A stretch of 64,000 nt of DNA, taken from NCBI RefSeq assembly GCF_014641195.1, contig NZ_BMHQ01000005.1, forward strand, positions 1 to 64,000, given 5' to 3'. Origin of the DNA: Marinithermofilum abyssi. Its GTDB lineage: Bacteria > Bacillota > Bacilli > Thermoactinomycetales > DSM-45169. This document shows positions 26,970 to 35,856 of this stretch, one piece after another; the first letter of the stretch is position 1, and each line of letters begins with the position of its first letter. The translations under genes and the position numbers were made by a program. The notes beneath the pieces are model-generated. The model worked only from the letters and a program-made list of their open reading frames with translations, had not been told where the DNA came from and searched no databases.

Positions 26970-27875
26970 ATGGAGCTGAGACAAATCCAATATTTCATAG
27001 AAGTGGCCAAGCGGGAACATGTCACGGAAGCCGCTCATGCTCTGCATGTGGCCCAATCTGCGATCAGCCGTCAGATCGCCAACTTGGAAAAAGAGCTGCA
27101 GGTGGATCTGTTTGTCCGGGAGGGACGCAATGTGCGGCTAACCCCGATCGGGCGCATTTTTTTGGAGCACGCGGAAAAAGCCGTACTGGAAATGGAAAAA
27201 GCCAAGCAGGAGATCAGTGAATTTCTCGACCCCGAACGGGGAACGATCCGAATCGCCTTTCCCAGCAGCTTGGCTTCCCATACCTTGCCTACAGTCATTT
27301 CTGCCTTCCGGATTCACTATCCGGATATCGGCTTCCAACTCCGGCAAGGTTCCTTTCGACAATTGATGGATTCCGTTGTGAAGGGTGAGGTGGACCTGGC
27401 CTTTATCGCTCCGGTCCCGATGCAGCAAAAGGAGTTCCAAGGACACATCTTTTTTCAAGAAAAACTGGTCGCCCTCCTCCCTGTCAATCATGAGCTGTCC
27501 GATCAACCTGCTGTCCGGCTCGACCAATTGAAAAACCAAAACTTCGTCCTGTTTCCAAAAGGATACATCCTGCACCGGCTGGTTGTGGACGGCTGCCACC
27601 AGATGGGATTTGAGCCTCAAGTCTCTTTTGAGGGAGAGGATATTGACGCGATCAAAGGACTGGTATCAGCAGGTCTTGGCGTTACCATTCTCCCCGAAAT
27701 CACCTTGATCGAAGGGGTGCCGCGCGGTACCGTCAAGATCCCGGTCAGCGAGCCGGAATTAACACGTACCGTCGGTGTGATCATCCCTAAGAACCGGGAA
27801 CTCCCTCCCTCAGAAAAGTTGTTCTACGACTTTCTGAAGGAGTTTTACGCTACGTTGAATCGGTTCAGTCAATAG
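26970..27875 (+). CDS. gltC: LysR-type regulator of glutamate synthase
   Basis: A 301-aa LysR protein: N-terminal helix-turn-helix (MELRQIQYFIEVAKREHVTE, HVAQSAISRQIANLEKEL) and a two-lobed effector domain (GTIRIAFPSSLASHTLPTVI, SAGLGVTILPE). It is divergent from gltB, the same arrangement as gltC in B. subtilis, where it activates glutamate synthase in response to 2-oxoglutarate and glutamate. ATG at 26970 follows CAGGAGGCCGAAT. The 3' end converges on the methyltransferase gene with only 5 bp between the stops. Confidence 0.92.
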   Translation: MELRQIQYFIEVAKREHVTEAAHALHVAQSAISRQIANLEKELQVDLFVREGRNVRLTPIGRIFLEHAEKAVLEMEKAKQEISEFLDPERGTIRIAFPSSLASHTLPTVISAFRIHYPDIGFQLRQGSFRQLMDSVVKGEVDLAFIAPVPMQQKEFQGHIFFQEKLVALLPVNHELSDQPAVRLDQLKNQNFVLFPKGYILHRLVVDGCHQMGFEPQVSFEGEDIDAIKGLVSAGLGVTILPEITLIEGVPRGTVKIPVSEPELTRTVGVIIPKNRELPPSEKLFYDFLKEFYATLNRFSQ

Positions 27876-27880
27876 GGAAA

Positions 27881-28657
27881 TCAGCGAAACGATGCCTTCC
27901 TGCACACCCACATCCCTTTTCGCAAGGAGATAGCAGGGTCTTTTGACGGTTGATAATCCATCCATTCTTTCTGCTCCGGTAGAGCTCCCTTCAGCAGTTC
28001 CATCACCTGCTTTCGGTTTTCCGCCGGGGTTTTTGCACGTTCGAACCAATCGTTGAGCTGAATCGGTGTCGACCAGGTGTGTTCACACACAACCTCTTCA
28101 AATTTAGCCGTTTCCAATAGGGCCTGCCATGTTTTCAGGCTCAGACATCGGGAATGGGAAGGATCACGCAGTTTCTCGATACGGTTGACCAGTTTACCGG
28201 TTTCCTCATCCTCGGAAACATAGTTATCCACCAAAATAAATATCCCTTTTGGAGCCAACACCCGGTAAATTTCCCGCATGGCCTGTTCGATGCGGAGAAA
28301 GTGATGGACAGCGATGCGACAGGTGACTACTTCAAAGGAATCATCCAAGAAAGGCAGCGATTCCACATCCCCCACCACCCACGTGATGTTGTTCCGCCCC
28401 AGCCGGTGGGCTTCCTGCCGAGCCACTTTCATCATGTTGGGCGCAAGATCGAGTCCGATGACATGGTTCGCGTGTTGGCTCAGCAACAAAGCGGTATGCC
28501 CCGTACCTGTTGCCACATCCAATGCGATGGCACGAGGGGTTTGACTGACCAGGTCGGATATCCACTCCAGATCTTCTCCCCTGGCATGAACTGCGCTGTG
28601 AAGATATCCCTCAGCCGTGCGCTGAAACTGCTCCCTTACCCGCCTTTTCATGTCCAT
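27881..28657 (-). CDS. Class I SAM-dependent methyltransferase (YcgJ/UbiE-like)
   Basis: A 258-aa protein with SAM motif I (ALDVATGTGHTALLLSQ), motif II acidic residue (VIGLDLAPNMMKVAR), GDVESLPF and VVTCRIAVHHFLRIEQAMRE, then VLAPKGIFILVDNY. This is the Methyltransf_11 fold with a C-terminal extension as in B. subtilis YcgJ. The substrate is unknown. ATG at 28657 follows TAGGAGGGACCCGA. A terminator separates it from the fatty-acid cluster upstream, so it is a separate unit. Confidence 0.85.
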   Translation of the reverse strand: MDMKRRVREQFQRTAEGYLHSAVHARGEDLEWISDLVSQTPRAIALDVATGTGHTALLLSQHANHVIGLDLAPNMMKVARQEAHRLGRNNITWVVGDVESLPFLDDSFEVVTCRIAVHHFLRIEQAMREIYRVLAPKGIFILVDNYVSEDEETGKLVNRIEKLRDPSHSRCLSLKTWQALLETAKFEEVVCEHTWSTPIQLNDWFERAKTPAENRKQVMELLKGALPEQKEWMDYQPSKDPAISLRKGMWVCRKASFR

Positions 28658-28745
28658 TTCGGGTCCCTCCTATCGGGTTTACATGTTTCTTTACACGATT
28701 CTCGGCCATCAGGGCATCCCCCTGCCTCTTTGTCTGAACGGAACC

Positions 28746-28772
28746 AAAACAAAAACCCACGCCACCGGCGTG
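28746..28772 (-). terminator. Terminator at the end of the fatty-acid degradation operon
   Basis: CACGCC and GGCGTG (3-nt loop) are followed on the minus strand by GGTTTTTGTTTTGG. It lies 19 bp after the enoyl-CoA hydratase stop. Confidence 0.8.
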
Positions 28773-28790
28773 AGTCATTCCATGTATTTG

Positions 28791-29576
28791 TTATCTGCCT
28801 TTAAACGCAGGCTCCCGTTTCGAAAAGAAAGCGGTCACTCCTTCGATCGCATCTTCGGTACGCATGACGCGGATCATGTTCTCCCGTTCCACCGCCAACC
28901 CTTCTTCCAGAGAGGAATCCACTCCCCTTACGGCTGCATCCAATATTCCGCGAATGGCGATGGGGGGACCGGATGCCAACCGCTTCGCCCACTCGTGGGT
29001 CTGCTCTTCCAACTCTCCGGGAGAGACTACCCGGTTCACCAGCCCGTATTCCAAAGCGGTTTGGGCATCGATCCTCCGACCGGAAAGCATCAGGTCCAAC
29101 GCCCGCCTGCTCCCGATCAAGCGGGGGAGTCGTTGGGTGCCCCCATATCCCGGCATAATACCCAGCCGGACTTCCGGCAGCCCCAGCTCTGCCGTATCTG
29201 CAGCAATCGCTAAGTGACAGGCCATCTGCAGTTCATTGCCTCCGCCCAAAGCTTTCCCGTTCAAACAGGCGATCACCGGTTTCGGAAAGCGCTCGATCCG
29301 GTTGAACAGATCGTGTATGGTTCGCAGATTGTTTTCTGCGGCGGCGGGATCAGCCATCTCGCCAAATTCGGTAACGTCGGCGCCGGCGGAGAACATTTTT
29401 TCCCCGGCACCGGTAATGACGAGTGTGCCGACAGAGGAATCTTGCTCCGCATCATCCAAAATGGAGCTCAGCTCGCTCAAAGTCTCCCGGCTCAACGTGT
29501 TCATCGGCGGCCGATCGATAGTGATCCACGCCACCCGTTCCCGCACCTGCACCTTACAATGTTTTGTTGCCTTCAT
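28791..29576 (-). CDS. Enoyl-CoA hydratase / isomerase family protein
   Basis: A 261-aa crotonase-fold enzyme adding water to trans-2-enoyl-CoA in beta-oxidation. Both acidic residues typical of true hydratases are present: GKALGGGNELQMACHL (first Glu) and ADTAELGLPEVRLGIMPGYG (second Glu). The oxyanion-hole glycine and AGADVTEF loop are also present. The ATG at 29576 overlaps the thiolase stop by one base (TGATG) and follows GGAGGGTGCTTG, so translation is coupled to thiolase. It is the last gene of the leftward cluster, before a terminator. Confidence 0.92.
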   Translation of the reverse strand: MKATKHCKVQVRERVAWITIDRPPMNTLSRETLSELSSILDDAEQDSSVGTLVITGAGEKMFSAGADVTEFGEMADPAAAENNLRTIHDLFNRIERFPKPVIACLNGKALGGGNELQMACHLAIAADTAELGLPEVRLGIMPGYGGTQRLPRLIGSRRALDLMLSGRRIDAQTALEYGLVNRVVSPGELEEQTHEWAKRLASGPPIAIRGILDAAVRGVDSSLEEGLAVERENMIRVMRTEDAIEGVTAFFSKREPAFKGR

Positions 29577-30730
29577 CAAGCACCCTCCCGTTCCACGATG
29601 ACCGCAACAGCCATTCCAAATCCGATGCACATGGTGGCCAGACCATAGCGGCCTTCCCGCCGTTCCAATTCGTTGATCAACGTGGCTATGATGCGAGCGC
29701 CGCTGGCACCGAGGGGGTGTCCCAGTGCGATAGCCCCTCCATTGGGGTTTACCTTACCAGGGTCAACGGGAACTTCTCGCAACCAGGCAAGCACCACAGA
29801 CGCAAAAGCCTCATTCACCTCGAACACGTCGATATCCCTCAACGACAGGCCTGCTCGCTTTAACACCTTTTCCGTGGCCGGAATAATCCCTGTCAACATG
29901 ATTTGCGGATCCACCCCCGCCAATGCGGTCGCTGTCACCCGCGCCCGAGGCGTCAATCCCAGGGATTGCGCCTTCCTGCGCGAGGTAAGCAAAACAGCGG
30001 CGGAACCATCGCTGATTGGACTGGAATTCCCGGCGGTAATTACGCCGTCGGGTCGAAAGGAAGGCCGCAATTCCGCCAATGATTCCAAATTGGTATCCGG
30101 CCGCGGGGTTTCGTCTGCCTCCAGCAACTGTTCACTTCCTTCGTCATCTTGCACCTTCACCGGGAAGATCTCCCGGTCAAAACGCCCTTCCTTCTGGGCT
30201 GAGATGGCTTTTTCATGACTGTGGAGAGAAAACTCGTCCAGCTCTTCCCGCGACAACTTCCATTGATCGGCGATTAGCTCGGCGGACAAGCCTTGTGGAA
30301 TAATGGTATGCTGTTCCAGAAGTCGGTTGCTGAAACTCCCTCCATCGCTCCCCATCGGGACCCGATTCATGCTTTCCACACCGGCAGCAATCACGCAATC
30401 CGACATCCCCGCCATAATCGCATGAGCTCCCTGTGCCAGGGTTTCCAGACTGGAAGCACACATCCGGTTGACACTCACCCCGCATACTTCCACCGGAAAA
30501 CCGGCAATCAATCCGGCCAAACGGCCAATATTATACCCCTGCTCCCCTACTTGGGTAACGCAGCCCATTTTGATGTCTTCCACTTCGGAAGGATCCAACG
30601 CATTCCTTCGCACCAATTCCTTCAGCACATCTGCTGCCATTTCATCCGGGCGTACCCTCGCCAACGACCCTTTTTTTCGTCCAATAGGTGTCCGGATCGC
30701 ATCCACGATGACGGCATCCTGTTCCCGCAT
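29576..30730 (-). CDS. Thiolase (acetyl-CoA C-acyltransferase)
   Basis: A 384-aa thiolase closing each beta-oxidation round by releasing acetyl-CoA. The nucleophilic cysteine lies in VNRMCASSLETLAQGAHAI (about residue 91). The C-terminal catalytic histidine is in GAIALGHPLGASGARI and the base cysteine in TMCIGFGMAVAVIVE. AIRTPIGRKKGSLA at the N-terminus is typical of FadA-like enzymes. ATG at 30730 follows GGAGGCGGGAGG. Neighbours are the SDR upstream and the hydratase downstream, and all point to fatty acid degradation rather than acetoacetyl-CoA synthesis. Confidence 0.93.
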   Translation of the reverse strand: MREQDAVIVDAIRTPIGRKKGSLARVRPDEMAADVLKELVRRNALDPSEVEDIKMGCVTQVGEQGYNIGRLAGLIAGFPVEVCGVSVNRMCASSLETLAQGAHAIMAGMSDCVIAAGVESMNRVPMGSDGGSFSNRLLEQHTIIPQGLSAELIADQWKLSREELDEFSLHSHEKAISAQKEGRFDREIFPVKVQDDEGSEQLLEADETPRPDTNLESLAELRPSFRPDGVITAGNSSPISDGSAAVLLTSRRKAQSLGLTPRARVTATALAGVDPQIMLTGIIPATEKVLKRAGLSLRDIDVFEVNEAFASVVLAWLREVPVDPGKVNPNGGAIALGHPLGASGARIIATLINELERREGRYGLATMCIGFGMAVAVIVEREGA

Positions 30731-30751
30731 CCTCCCGCCTCCTTCACCGGT

Positions 30752-31585
30752 TCAAAAAGTAAATAAGTCAATTCCGCCTGCTACCGGAAGGCCGACGCCG
30801 GTAATGTATTTGGCCTCCTCCGATGCCAGAAAAGCGATGGCATGGGCAATATCCTCCGGCTCACCCGGGCGCTTGAATGCTGTTCTGGCAATCATCCGTT
30901 CCCGCATCTGGGGATTGCTCATCTGGAAAGCTTCGGTGTTGATAATTCCCGGAATAATGGCATTGGCGGTAATGTTGTACCGGGCACCTTCCAGAGCCAA
31001 CGTGCGTGTCAAGCCCAAAATCCCAGCCTTTGTCGTGCTATAGCTGGCCTGTCCATATCCACCCAAGGTGCCGGCTACCGAAGCCATGTTGATAATCCGT
31101 CCCCAACCTTGCTCTTTCATGTATGGCCAAACCGCTTTACTACAGTGATAGGCGCCCGTCAGATTGACCCGCAGGTCGCGCTCCCAAAACTTGTCGTTTT
31201 GGTGCTCCAACCGCGCCGTATGATCCAAGGTGGCTGCATTATTGACCAGGATATCGATCCGGCCAAATTCTTCTTTCACCTTGGCCATCACCGACTCCAC
31301 TTCGTCCCGGTTCGTCACATCCATCCGATAGGCAGCAGACCGTCTTCCCATCTCCCGAATTTGTTCCGCAGTGGATCGGGTGTATACCGTTTGGGACTGC
31401 ACCATCACTTGCGCCATGGGGCCCAATCTCTCCGTGGTCTGCTCCAGATCCGCCTCCTCTTCCAACAAAATATCCGTCACCACTACATCGGCACCCGCTT
31501 TTGCGAGCGTCAAAGCATCCGTCCTGCCCAGCCCCCGGGAGGCTCCCGTCACTAAGGCCACTTTTCCTTCAAGAGATCGGCTCAT
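30752..31585 (-). CDS. SDR-family dehydrogenase, candidate 3-hydroxyacyl-CoA dehydrogenase
   Basis: A 277-aa classical short-chain dehydrogenase: TGASRGLG cofactor loop, NNAATLDH, catalytic serine in IINMASVAGTLGGYG, the YSTTKAG tyrosine-lysine pair, and a PGIINTEAF segment. An insertion of about 30 residues after the cofactor loop (EADLEQTTERLGPMAQVMVQ) is unusual for FabG. In this operon no HAD-type 3-hydroxyacyl-CoA dehydrogenase is present, so the SDR is the natural candidate for that step; this is inference. ATG at 31585 follows GGAGGAAGACC. It overlaps the upstream ligase gene by 17 bp. Confidence 0.85.
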   Translation of the reverse strand: MSRSLEGKVALVTGASRGLGRTDALTLAKAGADVVVTDILLEEEADLEQTTERLGPMAQVMVQSQTVYTRSTAEQIREMGRRSAAYRMDVTNRDEVESVMAKVKEEFGRIDILVNNAATLDHTARLEHQNDKFWERDLRVNLTGAYHCSKAVWPYMKEQGWGRIINMASVAGTLGGYGQASYSTTKAGILGLTRTLALEGARYNITANAIIPGIINTEAFQMSNPQMRERMIARTAFKRPGEPEDIAHAIAFLASEEAKYITGVGLPVAGGIDLFTF

Positions 31586-33455
31586 GGTCTTCCTCCTTCG
31601 TTCGTCGTACTTCCACTGTGGCGGCAATTTCCTCTGACGCCGTATCGGATACGTCCTCCGCATAGACCCGCTCGATGAGCGATTGGTATTTCGCCTCCAC
31701 TTCCTTCATCCGGACTTTCAATGTCGGTGTCAACTCCCGGCTCTCCACTGTCCACACCTCTGGCAGGAGAAGGGCCTTTTTCGGCTGTTCATGAGGCGCA
31801 AACTGGGATACCGACCGTTCTATTTCCCCCTGGATCAACCGCTGCACCTGGCCGTCTCGGACCAGCTCTTCTCGCGATTCGGCCGACACTCCCTGTTTGT
31901 CCGCCCAGGCGAAGAGGGCCTCAAAATCCGGCACTACTAGGGCGAGTACATACTTCCGGCGATGACCGATTAAGGCACACAGTTCGATGAACCGACTTTG
32001 CTGGATTGCATTTTCCACGGGCTGAGGGGCGACATTCTTGCCAGTGGACAACACCAGCAACCGCTTTTTCCGGTCCAGGATTTTGAGATATCCTTCGTCA
32101 TCCAACTCACCCAAGTCACCCGTATGCAGCCACCCGCCTTTGATTTGGTCCGCGGTAGCTTGCTCATTTTTATAGTAGCCCTTCATCACGCTGGGACCTC
32201 GAACCAGCACTTCCCCATCGGAGGCAATCTTCACTTCCAGGTTGGGCAGCGGTTTTCCCACTGTTCCGATTTTAGCCCGGGCAACTGGATTGGTGGCGAT
32301 GACCGGAGACGTTTCCGTCAGGCCGTACCCTTCCAATACCGGGACATCGATCGCCCAGAAAAAGCGTGCAATCTCCGGGTTGAGTGCGGCCCCGCCAGAG
32401 ATCATCCCCCGGAGACGTCCGCCCAACCGCGCCTTCACTTTACGATAAACCAAGCGGTCGGCCCATTTCCACTGCCGCCGCAGGCGGGAAGGCCATTCCT
32501 CCATGATCAGCCGATCCACCGGCGTTCGGTAATAATACTCATAACGCTGCAAACCCACTTGAACCGCCCAGTCGAATATTTTCCGCCGGAGCGGTGTCCC
32601 GCTGTCGATCTGCTCCTGCACCTTTGCATATACTTTTTCAAAAAGCCGGGGGACGCTAGTCATTACCGTAGGCTTCACTTCCTGCAGGTTTTCCTGAATC
32701 GTATCCAGACTTTCCGCGTAAGCAATCGTCGCGCCCACGGACAAAGGCATAAACTGCCCCGCCATGCGTTCAAATACATGGGACAATGGGAGATAGGAAA
32801 GCATCACATCTTCGGATCTTGCTTCCAAACACCAAAACTGAACCCCTTCGATATTGGCCAAAAAGTTGCCATGGGTCAGCATCGCCCCTTTGGGTTCCCC
32901 CGTCGTTCCCGAAGTATGGATGATTGTGGCCAATTGGTCACGATCTATGCTGCGCCATCCCTGCTCCCAGTCACTTGACGGATGATCGGCACCGATTTGG
33001 ACCAATTCGGCATAAGCCATTACCTTTTCCGTTCGTGCAAAAGTAGCGCCCGGTTCCATTACCGCAATAAACTGAACATCCGTCTCTTCCTTTGTCACTT
33101 TTGCCAGCTGTTCTTCACTTTGAACCACCACTGCCCGACAGTCAGCATTCCGGAGAATTTGGGCTGCCTGTTCTGGCGGCAAAGTGGGATAGATAGGAAC
33201 ACTGACCGCCCCTAAACTGCATACGGCAAGATCCGTGATCGGCCATTTCGGATTGTTCTCCGACAAAATGGCTACTTTTTCACCCCGGCCCACTCCCAGC
33301 TTGGCCAAGCCGGCTGCAAGATGCCGGATCTCTTCCCACAAGTCTCTGTAGGAAAGACGCTGATAGCTCCCCTCGCACTTCCACATCAGCGCCGTTTTGT
33401 CTGGAAGTCGCTCAACTGAACTCCACACCATTTCCACCAGATTCTTGGCTTTCAT
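31569..33455 (-). CDS. Long-chain acyl-CoA synthetase
   Basis: A 628-aa adenylate-forming ligase of the long-chain FACS/bubblegum type: IIHTSGTTGEPKGAMLTHGN (P-loop), SYLPLSHVFERMAGQ, GYGLTETSPVIATN, LHTGDLGELDDEGYLKILDR and KNVAPQPVENA. It is longer than the other two ligases in the window and should activate long-chain fatty acids with ATP and CoA at the membrane surface. ATG at 33455 follows AAGAAGGGGGCTCTA; an upstream in-frame start at 33506 has no site. The stop overlaps the SDR start, so the two are coupled. Confidence 0.93.
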   Translation of the reverse strand: MKAKNLVEMVWSSVERLPDKTALMWKCEGSYQRLSYRDLWEEIRHLAAGLAKLGVGRGEKVAILSENNPKWPITDLAVCSLGAVSVPIYPTLPPEQAAQILRNADCRAVVVQSEEQLAKVTKEETDVQFIAVMEPGATFARTEKVMAYAELVQIGADHPSSDWEQGWRSIDRDQLATIIHTSGTTGEPKGAMLTHGNFLANIEGVQFWCLEARSEDVMLSYLPLSHVFERMAGQFMPLSVGATIAYAESLDTIQENLQEVKPTVMTSVPRLFEKVYAKVQEQIDSGTPLRRKIFDWAVQVGLQRYEYYYRTPVDRLIMEEWPSRLRRQWKWADRLVYRKVKARLGGRLRGMISGGAALNPEIARFFWAIDVPVLEGYGLTETSPVIATNPVARAKIGTVGKPLPNLEVKIASDGEVLVRGPSVMKGYYKNEQATADQIKGGWLHTGDLGELDDEGYLKILDRKKRLLVLSTGKNVAPQPVENAIQQSRFIELCALIGHRRKYVLALVVPDFEALFAWADKQGVSAESREELVRDGQVQRLIQGEIERSVSQFAPHEQPKKALLLPEVWTVESRELTPTLKVRMKEVEAKYQSLIERVYAEDVSDTASEEIAATVEVRRTKEEDHEPIS

Positions 33456-33563
33456 TAGAGCCCCCTTCTTTAATGACTCCTCCGGTCGCACTGACGGCAA
33501 AGGCAATAAATCTTTTTATTCGGAAAATTTTCCAAGCCCGGCTTTACACCGGGCCGAACCCGC

Positions 33564-33920
33564 TTAGCGATACTGGCTTACATCATAGCTGCGCAAGACA
33601 TTTTCCAGTTTCATCGCCATGCCGATATTCCCTTTGATCTTCAACTTTCCGGACATAAAGGCGGCTGTTCCGTTCAAGTTCCCCAATAACATCTCCTTAA
33701 AATCCTCTGCATCCATTTGCAAGGTACAATCCGCCTCCGCGGGGGATCCCTTTTCCACCTTGGCCGTACCATCAGCAAGATGAAGTTGGTAAGTAGCCCC
33801 ATCCTCTCCGGACAGATCATATTGGTAGACAGCCTTCATTCCCTCAATCGGTTTCGGGTCCTCATTCAGCTTCTTTTCAATCTCCTGAAAAACTTCTTCC
33901 GTACGCCATTCGTTCGTCAT
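33564..33920 (-). CDS. SCP2 sterol-carrier domain protein
   Basis: A 118-aa single-domain SCP2 protein (AVYQYDLSGEDGATYQLHLA, CTLQMDAEDFKEMLLGNLNG, AAFMSGKLKIKGNIGMAMKL). SCP2 domains bind fatty acids, acyl-CoAs or sterols in a hydrophobic tunnel. In bacteria they often accompany acyl-CoA enzymes and probably shuttle or buffer substrates. ATG follows AAAGGAGAATGTAGG. A perfect cre match overlaps its promoter (33946-33959), so the unit starting here is likely subject to CcpA repression. Confidence 0.88.
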   Translation of the reverse strand: MTNEWRTEEVFQEIEKKLNEDPKPIEGMKAVYQYDLSGEDGATYQLHLADGTAKVEKGSPAEADCTLQMDAEDFKEMLLGNLNGTAAFMSGKLKIKGNIGMAMKLENVLRSYDVSQYR

Positions 33921-33940
33921 CCTACATTCTCCTTTCCAAT

Positions 33941-33959
33941 TATAATGATATCGCTTACA
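33941..33959 (-). promoter_or_regulatory. cre site and -10 box upstream of the SCP2 gene
   Basis: On the minus strand TGTAAGCGATATCA (33946-33959) fits the CcpA consensus TGWAANCGNTNWCA at every position and directly precedes TATAAT (overlapping at 33941-33946), a good -10. A repressor here would block RNA polymerase. The -35 is unclear. Confidence 0.65.
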
Positions 33960-33988
33960 AATCAGCCGGAATCATTCCCGCTTAAGTT

Positions 33989-35161
33989 CTACAAACCCGC
34001 TGCGATCACCTTTTTTTGAATCTGCGTCGTTCCCTCGTAAATAGACAAAATCTTAGCATCCCGCATCCATTTCTCCACCGGGAAGTCCCGCATATAGCCG
34101 TAGCCGCCGAGGATCTGAACGGCATTGGTCGTCACTTCCATTGCGGTTTCCGCTGCAAAAGCCTTGGCCATGCTGCCTTCCACTGCACAGGATTCCCCTC
34201 GATCCGCCAACTCGGCCGCTCGCCAGGTTAATAGCCGAGCAGCGTCAATCTTTGTTTTCATCTCAGCCAACATAAACTGAATCGACTGGTTTTTAAAAAT
34301 GGGACGCCCGAACTGCACCCGCTTTTTGGCATAATCCAACGCATACTCATACGCTGCCCGAGCCACCCCTACAGCTGCCGCCGCCACTGCCGGCCGGGAG
34401 TACTCCAGCATTTTCATCGCTCCGAAGAATGCCATATTCTCCTCGCCCAGCAAATTTTCCTGAGGTACCCGCACATCCTCCAAAATCACATCGCCGGTAT
34501 GCGAAGCGCGGATGCCCATCTTTCGCTCTTTCTTTCCCCCGGACAACCCCGGTGTATCCCCCGGTACGATAAAGGCCGACACCCCGTGGTATCCTCCGTC
34601 CGGGTCGGTTTTGGCAAAGATCACATATAAATCAGCAATTCCGCCGTTGGTGATAAAACACTTGCGACCGTTGATCACCCATTCATCTCCGTCACGCACC
34701 GCTCGGGTCTGGATCGCTTTCACATCTGACCCGGCACCCGGCTCCGTCAACGCCATGGCTCCCAGCCGCGGATGCTCGGGATCACACAAATAGGGGATCC
34801 ATTTCTTCTTTTGCTCTTCCGAACCCATATAGTAGAGAGGAAGCCCGGCCAAACCTGCTGCCGACAGGGAAGTAGCAATACCGGCACATCCCCAAAACAG
34901 CTCCTCCCCGATTAGACAAGCCGCCATAACACTGGTCAACCCGCCGCCTCCATACTCCACGGGAGCAGCATAGCTAGTCAGCCCCACCTTGGCTGCTTTC
35001 TCCAGAACATCCATCGGAAACGTTTCCTTCTCATCGTACTCCGCCGCTACAGGCCGTATCTCCTTTTCTGCGAAGCCGTGCGCCCACCGGCGCAATTCCT
35101 CCTGTTCTTCAGAAAGTCGGAAGCTGAGGCCGGCTTGGGACCCTTCTTTTTGACTCAGCAT
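33989..35161 (-). CDS. Acyl-CoA dehydrogenase
   Basis: A 390-aa FAD enzyme oxidising acyl-CoA to trans-2-enoyl-CoA, passing electrons to ETF. Signature 1 (AMALTEPGAGSDVKAIQTRA) and the FAD contact CFITNGG are present. The C-terminal signature (QILGGYGYMRDFPVEKWMRD) is followed by the catalytic base in SIYEGTTQIQKK. The length is standard. ATG at 35161 follows CAGGAGGAAAGCC. A palindromic operator (35180-35197), almost identical to one before the adjacent tetR gene, lies 19 bp upstream of the start codon. Confidence 0.95.
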   Translation of the reverse strand: MLSQKEGSQAGLSFRLSEEQEELRRWAHGFAEKEIRPVAAEYDEKETFPMDVLEKAAKVGLTSYAAPVEYGGGGLTSVMAACLIGEELFWGCAGIATSLSAAGLAGLPLYYMGSEEQKKKWIPYLCDPEHPRLGAMALTEPGAGSDVKAIQTRAVRDGDEWVINGRKCFITNGGIADLYVIFAKTDPDGGYHGVSAFIVPGDTPGLSGGKKERKMGIRASHTGDVILEDVRVPQENLLGEENMAFFGAMKMLEYSRPAVAAAAVGVARAAYEYALDYAKKRVQFGRPIFKNQSIQFMLAEMKTKIDAARLLTWRAAELADRGESCAVEGSMAKAFAAETAMEVTTNAVQILGGYGYMRDFPVEKWMRDAKILSIYEGTTQIQKKVIAAGL

Positions 35162-35179
35162 GGCTTTCCTCCTGTTTTG

Positions 35180-35197
35180 TACTGATACGTACTGGTA
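35180..35197. promoter_or_regulatory. TetR-type operator before the acyl-CoA dehydrogenase gene
   Basis: TACTGATACGTACTGGTA is an imperfect palindrome. It matches the inverse complement of the site at 35857-35874 at 16 of 18 bases, around a shared GATACGTA core. Both sites flank the tetR gene. Confidence 0.65.
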
Positions 35198-35216
35198 CTA
35201 ACGGCTGAAAAAAAGA

Positions 35217-35843
35217 TCAGTCGGTATCCTTTTTTTTCCATAACAGATGTGCAAAGGATCCGACGACGATCCGATTCAACAAACGTGCCAACTGATCCAG
35301 TGCTTCTTCCTTGCCGGATTCGATTAAGTTTTGTATGACGACTTCGTTGACGGCACCTACCATTGCCTGGGACACGATACGGATCTGTTCCGGCGGAACC
35401 GTCTCGGGAATTTCACTCTGCACCGTATGGAACATCAACTCCGCAAAACGCTGGTGAGCTTCTCGGCGCACTTTTTCCACCGCTTGACTGACCCCCACGG
35501 AAGCCAACAGCAGTAATTTGGCCGCCACCCGCCGTGTCACGCAAAGTTCCATATAGCGGTGGATACCGGCATAGGCCTTATACGTTACCTTTTTCTCTTT
35601 ATCAATTGCCTTTTTTACTTCTTCGATGATTTCATCGGCCAACTGCTGGAACAGGCTGACCAACAGCTCTTCCTTGGTGCGAAAGTGCTGATAGAAAGTG
35701 GTTTTGGACACATGTGCCTGTTCCACAATCTCTAGGACCGATGTCTCTTTAAAACCTTTAGAGGTAAACAGATGAAGACCGGCATACAACAGTTTTTCAC
35801 GTGCATCCGAAGGCATTTCGGTCAACAACAGCAACGGCATCAT
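35217..35843 (-). CDS. TetR-family regulator of the fatty-acid cluster
   Basis: A 208-aa TetR protein. The helix-turn-helix is in its usual place (REKLLYAGLHLFTSKGFKET, EQAHVSKTTFYQHFRTKEEL), followed by a ligand domain with no strong family signature. The reading frame is open to 35912, but that would run through the palindrome at 35857-35874. The ATG at 35843 (or 35840) after GAGAATGGA leaves the operator upstream, where autoregulation would place it. The same operator precedes the acyl-CoA dehydrogenase gene. The inducer is probably an acyl-CoA, by analogy with FadR and PsrA; that is inference. It does not look like a FadR orthologue. Confidence 0.88.
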   Translation of the reverse strand: MMPLLLLTEMPSDAREKLLYAGLHLFTSKGFKETSVLEIVEQAHVSKTTFYQHFRTKEELLVSLFQQLADEIIEEVKKAIDKEKKVTYKAYAGIHRYMELCVTRRVAAKLLLLASVGVSQAVEKVRREAHQRFAELMFHTVQSEIPETVPPEQIRIVSQAMVGAVNEVVIQNLIESGKEEALDQLARLLNRIVVGSFAHLLWKKKDTD

Positions 35844-35856
35844 TCCATTCTCATAG

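Noticed and set aside
33460-33563. GCCCGG/CCGGGC hairpin between the SCP2 and ligase genes
   Set aside because: No T run follows in the direction of transcription; probably not a terminator, at most mild attenuation.
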